A stretch of DNA of 64,000 nt from Sordaria brevicollis (lineage: Eukaryota > Ascomycota > Sordariomycetes > Sordariales > Sordariaceae): contig JAUTDP010000004.1 of NCBI GenBank assembly GCA_033439795.1, forward strand, positions 4,154,001-4,218,000. Reading direction: 5' to 3'. Below the pieces are notes generated by a model. That model saw only the letters and a list, made by a program, of their open reading frames with translations. It was not told the origin of the DNA and did no database searches. This document shows positions 25,839-36,056 of this stretch, one piece after another; the stretch's first letter is position 1, and each line of letters starts with the position of its first letter. The position numbers and the translations under genes are program-made.

Positions 25839-28079
25839 TTAACCAAGTCTAATCTTCTTCACAGAATGCGAAACGCGTTCCAGCAGGGCCTCGTACTGTT
25901 CAGGAGAAGCAAAGAGATCCAACGTTCCAATTCTGCTGTAGGCCATGGTCCTATCCGACCACTCCAGTACCAGAAACTTCATGTCAAAGAACGTGCAGCA
26001 AAGGAGCAGACACTCCCAGGTCTCTGTCACCAGCCTCTGATACAATGGGTCATCTCGCGTCCGAGGCCTGTGCACCAAGTCTATCCAGCCCCCTACGTCT
26101 TTGTCTTGGAACTTCGCTCTAGGATATCCTTCATCGGGATAATCAGGTCGCTTCTCGTGGTCTTCAAGTTCCTGAAACCGCAGTTTGAGCACCATGTTCT
26201 CTACCCAGAGATACGGCGATAGCTCCGGGATAACTCTTGCGTTCCACTTGTTATCAGATGAGGAAGTCGCAGAAGGCAAGAGATCCACCAGCAATACATG
26301 AGACCCATCATTCCCCTCAGCCCAAAAGGTCGCCTTCCGCTCAAGTCTGTACTCGGACTCTTCATCATTGCTCAGACTTGGATTGATCTTGGAATAATCC
26401 ACCCCTTTGGCAGCTTTCCAACCGAGCCACGACCAGCTGGGAAACTCTACTCTTCGACGTACCTCAATGTTGTTTTCAGCGCATGGTTCAAAGAAGAACC
26501 AAAGGGATTGGAAGAATTCGACTGGTAAAGAAGTATTTTCGGGGGGCGGTTTCTCGTCGTCGTCGTCGTACCTCCACACCAACACGCCATAATACGTATA
26601 AAACGGACGCCGTGCCAACAAGCCTCTAATAGCGTCGAGAGCGTCCCCTTCGTACGTCAAATCTCTCGTCGAAAACTGTTCGAAGTGACGGAGCGTGTCA
26701 CGGAGGTCGGTAGCGCCCCTTCGATACCGTTTGGTCTCGAAGATTTGGGATAGTACCGGTACTGGTTGATGGGCAATCATGGTCTCGGTACTAGGTTCTT
26801 TGTCGAATGCCTTGTCTTCGCACCATATCCGTGCCGGACAGACGAGGTGGGCTTGGTAGTCGGTGAATATCAATAGTCGACGGGGTAGGACAGCCTCTTG
26901 GTATGTCCACCCGCGTGTAGCCCAGATTGAGTTGCGGATTACTTCATGCGCGGTGGGTAAGGACCCAACCAGGGCAAAAGAGCCAGGAATATTGACATAG
27001 AGCTGCTGCGCTTTTCTTGGTCTGGTGGTAACACCGGGAAGGCCATAAGCAGAGTCTTTCCCAGCAGCCGCCACTATGGTCAAGTATGCGCCCTGGTATA
27101 TGTTATCCATATTCTGGATCTGGGTCATCTTGTCCGCGCTGTCATTCTGGTCGATACAGCATTGATCAACCCAGAGATACCGCTTTCCAATACTTTTTAC
27201 CGCCATGATGCTGTCCCCGATGACTTGAGGGACATCCTTCGACACGAAAATCTTTCCCCCAGTGCCCTCTTGCCCCCTTTTCACCATGCCGGCCGCCGAG
27301 ATACCACCCCACACATAACTTAGGGCCACGTAATCGGCCCCAGGCGGCAGCTTGACGACTTCCCGACTAAAGCAGTCGATACACCGTATCGGAGCAGCAG
27401 AATGTGGAGCGCTCCTCACTGGCCGACTCTCGATATGATCGTGATCGCATTCCCGGAGCCAGCCCTTGATCAAGTCGAAATCAACCTTCTCGGGGTCAAC
27501 ACGTCGCCCTCTAGCCAGGACGTAAGCGCCTCCGTAGCCGTCTTCGGGTGTCGTTGACGTTGGTGTCCACGATTCGTCGGGAACAAAGTACCCGTTCGCC
27601 CTTAGTAGCGCACCTGGCTCGCAGAAATTGTAGTAAGCCTCGTGACAGTCATCCAACGTCTCGCGGGTGAATTCCGATACCTTCCCGGGCACGACGCTGC
27701 AGACGGTCGCTCCAGACATGTTTCCAGACTTTGGAAACGATGATTTGGAGACTTCGATTGTCGTGAATAGCCGTAGATGGTAATGATTCACAGGATCTAG
27801 GGACGTTGGTGCTTGGGGCCAACGGACGGAGTAGAAGAAACGGCAAAGAATGCATGTCGTCGTTTCCTCAGGTTCTTTGAGAACGCCGAGATCTAGAAGG
27901 CCACAGTGTCTGGCGCGATGGCTTAGTTTGGACCATGTTCGTTCCGTTAGCGAGATGTGGTTGAAGAGGCTGGGGAAGTCAATTCCCTTGCATCGTTCAC
28001 AAAGGCTGTCAGTGTTGTCCTGATGTTCTTGGACGGGATAGTCGGAGACAGACGACCTAGAAGATGAATGGGATGACAT
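25839..28079 (-). CDS. HET (heterokaryon incompatibility) domain protein
   Basis: A single exon gives 746 residues. The HET domain lies at about 250-405, with its three conserved blocks: YVALSYVWGG (250-259), YLWVDQCCIDQND (301-313) and a later block around IWATRGWTYQEAVLPRRLLIF. Two Cys-rich pieces precede it (SLCERCKGIDF at 25-35 and CILCRFF at 76-82), a common layout in this family. HET proteins act in non-self recognition and can trigger cell death when incompatible hyphae fuse. Fungi carry dozens of them, so a classical incompatibility role for this gene is not shown. The lack of introns over 2.2 kb is usual for the family. Confidence 0.9.
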   Translation of the reverse strand: MSSHSSSRSSVSDYPVQEHQDNTDSLCERCKGIDFPSLFNHISLTERTWSKLSHRARHCGLLDLGVLKEPEETTTCILCRFFYSVRWPQAPTSLDPVNHYHLRLFTTIEVSKSSFPKSGNMSGATVCSVVPGKVSEFTRETLDDCHEAYYNFCEPGALLRANGYFVPDESWTPTSTTPEDGYGGAYVLARGRRVDPEKVDFDLIKGWLRECDHDHIESRPVRSAPHSAAPIRCIDCFSREVVKLPPGADYVALSYVWGGISAAGMVKRGQEGTGGKIFVSKDVPQVIGDSIMAVKSIGKRYLWVDQCCIDQNDSADKMTQIQNMDNIYQGAYLTIVAAAGKDSAYGLPGVTTRPRKAQQLYVNIPGSFALVGSLPTAHEVIRNSIWATRGWTYQEAVLPRRLLIFTDYQAHLVCPARIWCEDKAFDKEPSTETMIAHQPVPVLSQIFETKRYRRGATDLRDTLRHFEQFSTRDLTYEGDALDAIRGLLARRPFYTYYGVLVWRYDDDDEKPPPENTSLPVEFFQSLWFFFEPCAENNIEVRRRVEFPSWSWLGWKAAKGVDYSKINPSLSNDEESEYRLERKATFWAEGNDGSHVLLVDLLPSATSSSDNKWNARVIPELSPYLWVENMVLKLRFQELEDHEKRPDYPDEGYPRAKFQDKDVGGWIDLVHRPRTRDDPLYQRLVTETWECLLLCCTFFDMKFLVLEWSDRTMAYSRIGTLDLFASPEQYEALLERVSHSVKKIRLG

Positions 28080-28278
28080 GGCTGGCGATTAATTGTAACT
28101 GATTTGGACTTTATCCCTGTAACTCTCAGACTGATAAGAGAACAGAGTAATGATCAAGTCGTAGGAGAGTGAGTGAGGCGTAAATGAAGCTGTGGTGATG
28201 CCCGATCTGGCAGTCCAATATTGGCGTAATCTACGTTCTGGTAAATATTCTATAGCGTAAGTATAGCGGTAGCCCTTT

Positions 28279-28282
28279 TATA
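28279..28282 (+). promoter_or_regulatory. TATA element of the 5S rRNA gene
   Basis: TATA occupies -29 to -26 relative to the first base of the 5S RNA. This is the upstream position known to be needed for Neurospora 5S transcription by RNA polymerase III. Confidence 0.75.
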
Positions 28283-28307
28283 ACTGGATGAAATGGCAAG
28301 AGTCATC

Positions 28308-28426
28308 ACATACGACCATACCCACTGGAAAACTCGGGATCCCGTCCGCTCTCCCATAGATAAGCCAGTGAGGGCCAGACTAGTAGTTGGGTCGGTGACG
28401 ACCAGCGAATCCCTGGTGTTGTATGT
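28308..28426 (+). rRNA. 5S ribosomal RNA
   Basis: The 119-nt sequence starts ACATACGACCATA and ends GTTGTATGT, so its ends pair as helix I. It contains the internal control region with TAGTTGGGTCGGTGACGACC and AGCGAATCCCTG, as in Neurospora 5S RNAs. A run of seven T follows (28426-28432) as terminator. Neurospora 5S genes are scattered singly in several sequence types. The middle part differs from the common alpha type as I recall it, so this may be a variant class. The gene sits between the HET gene and his-5. Confidence 0.88.
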
Positions 28427-28890
28427 TTTTTTCCAACATTTTTTGCTGTATTTGCTTACCTTTGGACGTTTTCTTTTTTTCCTTTCATTATTTCTTCGCT
28501 ACTATCTCTGATAGGAGTCAGGTTCTCTATCAAGATCCGGTCGAAGATGGTGTTGTGTCGGTGGGCCCTTTGCCTCGGTTAACCCTAACCCGGTTAAACT
28601 TTGGCAACCAGTTTGGATAACATGGTGTGCCATGGGGAATTTGGGATAGAACCGAACTACGGATTCGACATAGGTTAAAATTCCTCTTGTAATTCAATGA
28701 GAAAAATCAAGCTAGATAGATCTATGTTTTTGTATTTGAAATCGGAATCGTTGGGGCTGAAATCTACTCAACAGGACTGAAACTACCCGTGAAGATGTCG
28801 AAAAGGGCCAGGCCTTCCGGAGTGGGGACCGGACCGGTCGCAAATCATCAACCATCGCCCCGAGCCGTTTTGAGACTGATTTTCAAGATG

Positions 28891-28908
28891 TGACTCTTTC
28901 AGTGACTC
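28891..28908 (+). promoter_or_regulatory. two TGACTC boxes upstream of his-5
   Basis: TGACTC occurs at 28891-28896 and 28903-28908, about 140-155 bp before the start codon. TGACTC(A) is the binding core for CPC1/Gcn4-type bZIP activators that induce amino acid biosynthesis genes on starvation. Two copies spaced 12 bp apart fit a histidine gene. No binding data are available here. Confidence 0.65.
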
Positions 28909-29046
28909 TTGCACCAACACGCCTCACTTTCACTCAGGCTTTTTTCATAAAACCTGCGTGAATCTTTGAGGGTGAAAACACTCTTTCTGTGTCAAGAATT
29001 ATCACTCATTTCATTGATCACAAGCCGATCATTTCATCATACCAAA

Positions 29047-30309
29047 ATGTCGCCCTTCAACCTCGAGACTTGCGCCAGGCCAAACATCCTCGCCTTGGAA
29101 CCCTATCGCTGCGCGCGCGAGTGAGTCTATTCACCTGATATCTCACTGAACACATTTTTAACTCTCATTCACAGTGACTACAAAGACGATGGCACCAACA
29201 TCCTCCTAGACGCCAACGAGAACGCCTACGGTCCCCCGGTGCCCTCCTCCCTCTCATCCGGCTCCAGCTCCGGTTCCGGCCCGGAACTCGACCTTTTGGG
29301 CCTGCACCGCTACCCCGACCCTCACCAGCGCGACCTCAAGCAGCTCCTCTGCAACCTGCGCACTACCCACGCTCACACCTCCAAGCTTCTCACGCCCGAC
29401 AACCTCTGCGTAGGCGTCGGCTCCGATGAAGCCATCGACGCCCTTCTGCGTTGCTTCTGCGTTCCCGGCCGCGACCGCATTCTAGTCTGTCCCCCAACCT
29501 ACGGGATGTACTCGGTTTCCGCGCAAGTGAACGACGTCGGTCTTGTCAAGGTCCCTCTCTTGCCCGCTCCTGGTTTCGGCGTTGACGTCCCCCGCGTCCT
29601 TGAAACGCTGTCCACCGAAAAGGACATCAAGATCATCTACTTGTGCTCACCCGGTAACCCCACCGGTTCCCTCCTCGATAAGGAAGACATCCGCAAGGTG
29701 CTGGAGCACCCAACCTGGAACGGCATCGTGGTCGTCGACGAGGCCTATATCGATTTCGCGCCCGACTCGGCCAGCTTGGCGGAGTGGGTGAACGAGTGGC
29801 CTAACTTGGTCGTGATGCAGACCTTGTCCAAGGCTTTCGGTCTGGCCGGCATCAGACTGGGAGCGGCTTTTACGAGCCCGCCTATTGCCAGACTTCTTAA
29901 CAGTCTCAAGGCTCCTTATAACATCTCGTCTCCTACCAGCGCTATCGCTAGCTACGCGCTCGGACCCGAGGGACTGAAGGTGATGCGCGACCACAAGGAG
30001 AAGTTGATCCAGCAGCGTGAAAGGCTGGTGAAGGAGTTGCCGCAGATTGAGGGTGTTGGCAAGCTGGCGGGTGGTGAGAGCAGCAACTTTTTGCTGTATG
30101 AGATGTTGGATAAGGAGGGCAAGCCGAGCAACGAGGTGGCGCTGAAGGTGTATGAGAAGCTGGCGGAGACGAAGGGAGTGGTGGTTAGGTTCAGAGGTAA
30201 GGAGCACGGGTGCTTGGGGTGCCTGAGGATCACGGTGGGCACGGAGGAGGAGGTCACGAGGTTTTTGGCGGCGTTGAAAGAGGCGCTGAAGGAGGTTAGG
30301 GGAGCGTAG
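29047..30309 (+). CDS. his-5: histidinol-phosphate aminotransferase
   Basis: Exon 1 is 29047-29120 (MSPFNLETCARPNILALEPY), a 54-nt intron is 29121-29174 (GTGAGT to ATTCACAG), and exon 2 is 29175-30309, giving 402 residues. The enzyme is a PLP-dependent class II aminotransferase of the HisC group. It transfers an amino group from glutamate to imidazole-acetol phosphate in histidine synthesis. Key parts are LLDANENAYGP near the start, the SDEAIDALLRCF cofactor region, CSPGNPTG, the aspartate in VVDEAYIDF, and the Schiff-base lysine at residue 244 in TLSKAFGLAG. Two TGACTC boxes upstream suggest cross-pathway control. The symbol follows the N. crassa name for this step. Confidence 0.93.
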
Positions 30310-30669
30310 ACGTTTTGTTGTGCAGAAATTGTTGTTAGACTGGATGGTTTTTAGACTATAGATACATGTTTTGAGCTCAAAACACTTTTCGCCTATTTGT
30401 GTTAGCATGTTGGAATACAAGGTGCAAATCCCATGCATCGATATGTGTGGCCGAAAAATTAAGCAACATGTTCTACCAGTATTCTTCTCATGACTATCTA
30501 GATCTTGCCATCAACCCCAGGTTCTGAAGTTAGGGAAAGCTGTTTCACCTGTCTTCGATAAATAAGCCAACCATAACGACCAACTAACACGATATTCAAG
30601 TTGCAACCAAAAATCCAGCACTCCAAAAGGAACACCGAGGATCAATTCCAACATGCCAGGCATAGCGAC

Positions 30670-30682
30670 AAAAAATGCAAAA
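30670..30682 (-). terminator. RNA polymerase III terminator of tRNA-Gln
   Basis: On the minus strand a T4 run and then a T6 run follow the tRNA 3' end within 5-17 nt, the usual stop for RNA polymerase III. Confidence 0.7.
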
Positions 30683-30686
30683 GAAG

Positions 30687-30772
30687 AGGTCGTACCCGGA
30701 ATCGAACCGGGGTTGCCGGAATGTTCTGAAAGAAATCAGAATCCGGAGTGATAACCGCTACACTATACAACC
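30687..30772 (-). tRNA. tRNA-Gln (anticodon CUG) with intron
   Basis: The minus strand folds as a tRNA. The acceptor GGTTGTA pairs with TACGACC, the D arm contains TAGCGGTTATCAC, the anticodon stem is CCGGA/TCCGG, and the T arm is ACCCCGGTTCGATTCCGGGT. The loop reads TTCTGAT after removal of a 14-nt intron that follows the base 3' of the anticodon CTG, the standard position. The mature length is 72 nt plus CCA. The body closely matches fungal glutamine tRNAs (GTGTAG.GGTTATCAC and CAACCCCGGTTCGA). Confidence 0.92.
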
Positions 30773-31354
30773 TTTGATGCTATGGATTGCTCCACAGTGG
30801 ACTTATGAGGGCATTGCGGAGCAGTTCAAGGGTGGATAAATTTGTCAGACCATCGACGTTTCACATACGGCTACAAGATGGACGTTGATTACAAAGAAAT
30901 TGGCAAGTACGGAATTGACCTAGGTAGGTAGAAAGACAATAACCCAATACTCCGAAAACCCGAGAAAATGAAATGCCGTTAAGTCATCATCCGTCATCAG
31001 GTTGCACTCCATCCATCTTCACCCATCCCTTCTGCCGTTTTTAAATGCTTTCCATGCCACGAAGATATGACAAACTGATGAACTGGAAAGAAACCATCTC
31101 ATTTATCCACCGACTCATCCATTATTGACGACTACTAATCCTCTCTGGTCCACCATGTTCGACTCGACTGTCTGCTGGTTGTAAGCTGGCGAGGTTAAAC
31201 GACAACTTCTAGCTGCGTATCAGCCACCGCTCCATTCCAACGGGGTATCATAACCATGGAACCTGGCACAATGCCGGCCACGGCGTTATCAGGAAAAGAG
31301 TACAACCGACCACGGTCTATTATCACCATGGAAGGTAAAAGCAAGATAGTTCGC
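30773..31354. other. intergenic between tRNA and reticulon gene
   Basis: Leader of the tRNA gene and 3' region of the reticulon gene. Nothing else is seen. Confidence 0.4.
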
Positions 31355-32732
31355 TTAAATCAGCAAAGGCTGCTGCTCACCGCTCTTGACAGTGACGGGA
31401 ACGACGGGCTCGATAGGAGCCGCAAGCTCGGTCTTGAAGTCAGCCTTGGGGGCGGAAGGGAAGTCGTCGTCGCGGAGGGTGGACTTGTTGGCGTGAGTGC
31501 TGGCATGGCCGTTGGTGTGCTGCTCACCCTGGAGAGAGGCAGGAGTAGCCTTGCCAACGAGGGTCTGGGCCTTGGCGGTGTACTCGCCAACGTACTCCTT
31601 GGTTACCTGGGTAATCTTCTCGGTGTTCTGCTGAGCGACGGTCTTGAGCTGGGCAGTCTGGGCGCCGATGATCTCGTTGGCACGCGCAATCTGGGCATCA
31701 ATAACCTCCCTGTTGGTCTTGTAGACGAGGGGACCGAGGAAGGCAAGAGTGGTGCCAATCAGGGCAAGACCCCAGTAGGGAACGATCTTGACAAGATAGT
31801 AGGCGAAGAAAGCGCCAACAGCAACGAGGGCGGAGACGGAGACGTTCTCAGCGAAAAGGATGCGCTGGAACTCGATGACGAAGAAGTTGACGAGCTCGTG
31901 AACATCGCCAATCGCGGTGTTGAGAGTCTCCTTGGAAACAGTGTAATACTTGCGCGGGCGCAGCTGAGTCGCGAAACCCTTGTTGAGAATGGCCTTGCCA
32001 CCAGCTTCGGCGGCAACGATGGCACCAAGGACCATCCAAGTGACCTTGAAACCCAAGCGGAGCATATCAAAGTACCTAACAGAGAAGATGGCAGCCACGA
32101 CGCTCAGGTAAGCAATAGCAGAGGCACCTGATGATGATCATCTGTTAGCAAGCCGACTCTGATTATATTTAGGATTTCCTGGGTTCAACGTACGAGGATT
32201 GTTCCATGACAACAGCTCGGAGAAGAAGGAGTGGTAGTGTGTCAAAGGTTGGCCAGTAGCCGCGGGGGTCGAGGGAGTGCGGCGGGAGGCAGAAAGGTTG
32301 GAGAGCTCATCGACAGTCTTGGCGCTCTGGTCGGCGACGTTCTGGGCGACAGGGCCTGGATCACAACGTCATCGTTAGCTTATTTCCACCAACCGAGAAC
32401 TCGAGGGTAGCGAAAATGCTAGGAATCAAAACACACCCTTAGTCACAGCATCGTAGGCAGAAGCGGCACCATTGCTGGCGGCATCGTATGCAGAAGCGGC
32501 ATCTGTCGGGACTCTTGTCAGTTTCCGAAATTTGAGTATGGTGGTGATATGAGTCGCTGGTATTGGTGGTATCGGGAGCTGTTGTGGAACACTGACGCAA
32601 TCGTTAGCGGGTGGTTCTTATCGCTGGTCTGAAGGGAGGGGAGAAGCTCGCACAAAGCTGAAGCAACGAACATACCTTACTGCTCTTGAGGGCATCGAGG
32701 TTAGTCGAGCCGTTAGAATAGTGGTCGGCCAT
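31355..32732 (-). CDS. rtn1: reticulon-like ER membrane protein
   Basis: My model has exons 32732-32681, 32502-32437, 32355-32194 and 32127-31355, giving 350 residues. The reticulon domain spans about 80-260. It begins with FFSELLSWNNPRASAIAYL, has two long hydrophobic hairpins (SVVAAIFSVRYFDMLRLGF... and ISALVAVGAFFAYYLVKIVPYWGLALIGTTLAFL-type segments), and a spacer with YYTVSKETLNTAIGDVHELVNFFVIEFQRI. Reticulons wedge into the outer leaflet of the ER and keep tubules curved. The tail is charged and probably cytosolic. Introns 2 and 3 are clear. Intron 1 is less sure because another good acceptor (CTAAC...TCAG near 32593) would add about 30 residues in frame. A 291-codon plus-strand frame over this gene is a shadow. 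Confidence 0.85.
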
Positions 32733-35700
32733 TGTGAATGTAGTTGAGCGTTTCCGCTATTAGTCGTATATGGATTCGTTGATCGTTACTGAAGATAGAG
32801 GCGCAGGTTCGTAAGTTCGCCGATGAAGCTGTCAATTCGGGAGTTTCTGTGATGGCGAAGAAGAAGATGGTTAGATCGAACCCAAGAGCTGAAAGGACAG
32901 AAAGCGAATGGGCGAAGTCAAACGACCGCCGAAAGTGCGTGCTCGTTTGGTCGTGTGTTGTTGATGCGGGCTTGCTGCAGTGTAGGATGATGCAGCACAT
33001 GAGATGGAAGTGGAACTCACTGTTCAAAGGTTGCTTTTGCAGGTTGTGGTGTTTTGTGAGAGAAGGCGAGATGGAGGATATTGACACAAAGGAAGAATTG
33101 AAAGTAGAAATTGGAACAAGAAGGAGAAGAGGGGTGCGGTCACTGGCGGGATCGTATATCAATGTCTGCGGGCTGATCAAAAACTTGGTGACGACGACGG
33201 GCGGGAACACTTTGCAAGCGCAATCGTCCATCAAAACGGAACTGAAGACCTGCAAGACCCAGCAGCGGGACTGTTAAGGCAATGTAGTGGGGCCGCTGAC
33301 ACCCAAAACACCAAGAAGCTGCAGGGTCGCCCCACCAAAGAACATGCTGTAGGGCAGACAGAACCCCACCGTCGGCGAGAGAATGCACAATGCACGCTCT
33401 TTGCACTGAGAAGGAGCTTCTGGGGAGCGCAGGGCACGGGCCACAAGGGCGCAGCAGCACCTCCTCCCCAGACCGGATTCCATGAATGATCTCATCATGC
33501 CACAAAAACAGCAGGCCAAGTGTGTCACTGTTTGTCGTCACCCTATCAGCTCTCTCCCGTTTTCCTGCCCACCACTTGTCTCGGCCATGTCGTGCTTCCT
33601 GAACACCTTGAGAGGGTGCTGCACATCTTTCCGAAGTACCCTTATCCAAAACAGTATTTTATCATGATCAAAGTGAAAACAGGTTGAGGCCTCGGAAGTC
33701 TGGAAAAACCGATGTTGTGTTGGCTGAAGCTGAGAAGCTCTCTCGGCTGTTAGTGAATAACAAAAATCGCCCACCCCCTTGCGGATGACGTCTACAGTCA
33801 TCTCAAACATGGTGCAACAGTTGCTAAGTTGCTACACCCCTTCAAACCTCGAAACAGAACCCCTAATACGACGTTCGCTACCTGACAAGCTCGAAATATT
33901 TATAAACATCATACGAAGAATATATTCAGGTTCAGTTCAAAGGACGAAACTCCCTCCTCAAGTTCGTTGCCGATGAGAACTCAGAATATGCAGCACAGGT
34001 AACAACATCGTGACTCTGTCAAACGAACTAGAGGTAGCTATCCATATTCCAAACTCTCTGGCCTGACTCTTCGAAAAATGACATCCACATCGAAACTTCC
34101 ATTGAAGCACGCGACAGTCTTCATGGAAAGCATGGGTGTGGACAGCCAGACGGCCAGACGGCCTAGAACGTCCAAGAATTGAGCGAGAACGTCATGAATG
34201 ACATGTGAAAGATTTCCACTTGGCACTAACACTAACAAATAATTTAATGAAAAGAAAAGGAACCCTGTAAATCCGGTCTGCTTGCCAAGCGCCCACGCCA
34301 ATAACGTCACATCTTAATGGAAGCGGAAGTGGACGGACAGGACGGGAAAGTGGCCGACAGGATGTTCTGACTTCCTCTGTCTTGTCAATCTTTCAAAAGC
34401 CTTTCATATCTTGAGTCTTTAACGCATTTGGTTTCCTGTTCTTGGTGAGATAAGCCTGCGCTTTCACATCTCAAAAGCGCGAGCACGTGGACGGCTCGAC
34501 CGGCTCGGTCCCCCATTTTCTTTGATCTCTAGGCATAGACGATCAAGGATTCGCGCCAACGGGAAGAAAAAAAAGGATCCGATGCACATTCCGCTGTCCT
34601 GGATTTCCGAACAGGAGAAGGACAAGCGCCTGGCTAAGCGATCGCAGGGCTTTCTGTTCGAAGAAGGTGAAGAAACCTTTACAAAGGTGTAATTCATCAA
34701 TAAATCCAGGGACATCGTCACGATAGTCTAGAGAGGGTTCGATTTACCTTCAATATTTCGCGGCAACTACTGTAGCAGGCATCGACCTTCGTCGATGAGA
34801 ACCTCAACGACCCAGCCGCTTTGGACGAACGCCTATACTATGGTAGTAGGCAAGCAACAGCGAACCTGGAAGGCGAGCAACTCTGCTGTTTGCACTCCAA
34901 GTAAGAAAGAGACGTTAAGACTGGACTTCATCAGCCCGTTTCCTAGCAAAAACCTCTTTCTTGTACTTGCACGCTTGATTAGCAAAGGCAGATATAGAGA
35001 AGTAGCCTTTCATCTTTTCCCTCTAGACTTCAGCGATGCTTTACCAGTAGCAGGCTGCTCTCCCGCTTTACGTACCACTAGGTGAGGAACTATCATCCCG
35101 CCGTAACATAAAACGAGCAAGTGGTAGTATATATCTCCATGACCGGTGAAGAAAAGCATTGCGCAAACCAAAACATCGACATTACACAGTGGTTTCCGTC
35201 CAATGGATAACCCCCACGGTATCCCAACTCTGGTTGAATGAATGAAATGGGAATGAAACGGCCAACGTCTCTCTGATCCCAAGTCGTTTGCGGTGAGTAC
35301 ATTCTCATTTCCATTCCCCAACTATATCCTTTTCAGTTATCTATACCTCAGCCATAGTACTTTCCCCATAAGCGAGCCAAATAAGAATGGCAAACCGACA
35401 CAACCAGTTCGATAAGCGAAGTCAAGCGAGATACATGTTCATATGTGTAGCGACATAACCTTATCCAATCTTCACGACCCCTGCTGCCTGCTTTGCCCAC
35501 TTCCCGAGTACCGAGAAGTCCCTGAAGAGGACGACGATACAGAAGGGTATGTAGGAAAAGGGTGTGGGGGTGGGTTCGTCCCACAAATTCTTGCACAATT
35601 AAAGTGGTAGAACAACAAGTTTACACTATCTGTATATAGAATGATAACTCCAAATCCTCTTGGGACTTCCGTCATGATATGATATGATTAAGGCCTTTTC

Positions 35701-36056
35701 TTGAAAGCCAAAACATAATACCTAGTAGTAACACACAAAAGACATTATGTATGTACACCTTTCTATGTCTGAACAATATGATAGGTGATGGTGATATGAA
35801 TGATATGCCATGATGAGAAGAAACCTCGGACGCCGTCCACCTTCTTTCTTTCGAACACGAGTCCCGCGATATATATGTATGTAAAATCACTTTGGGTAGT
35901 CCTCCTATCGACGACACCTTTGATAGCAATATTCCACGTGGGTATGCATGCTACAATTTTCCATCTCCTCTAACCACATCAAACAATGATCCTGTCACTA
36001 TTCCATGTACACCTTATCCAGGTAGTTCACCCTTCATGAACCTGTATACCTTCGCT
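32733..36056. other. 3.3-kb intergenic region, no gene supported
   Basis: Upstream DNA of the reticulon gene and 3' DNA of the RabGAP gene. Frames up to 180 codons occur on both strands around 32,700-33,800, but none has recognisable motifs and they overlap each other. I see no RNA gene. Confidence 0.45.

Noticed and set aside
28578..28592. TTAACCCTAACCC resembling telomere repeats
   Set aside because: Only about two units and no extended array, so chance or a trivial remnant.
29647..30438. 263-codon minus-strand frame over his-5
   Set aside because: Antisense shadow with no recognisable domain; his-5 on the other strand is unambiguous.
31256..32131. 291-codon plus-strand frame
   Set aside because: It lies opposite the reticulon coding exon and has no motif. 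It arises from codon bias of the real gene.
33140..33649. 169-codon minus-strand frame upstream of the reticulon gene
   Set aside because: Composition is irregular, it overlaps other frames on both strands and no domain or splice structure supports it.
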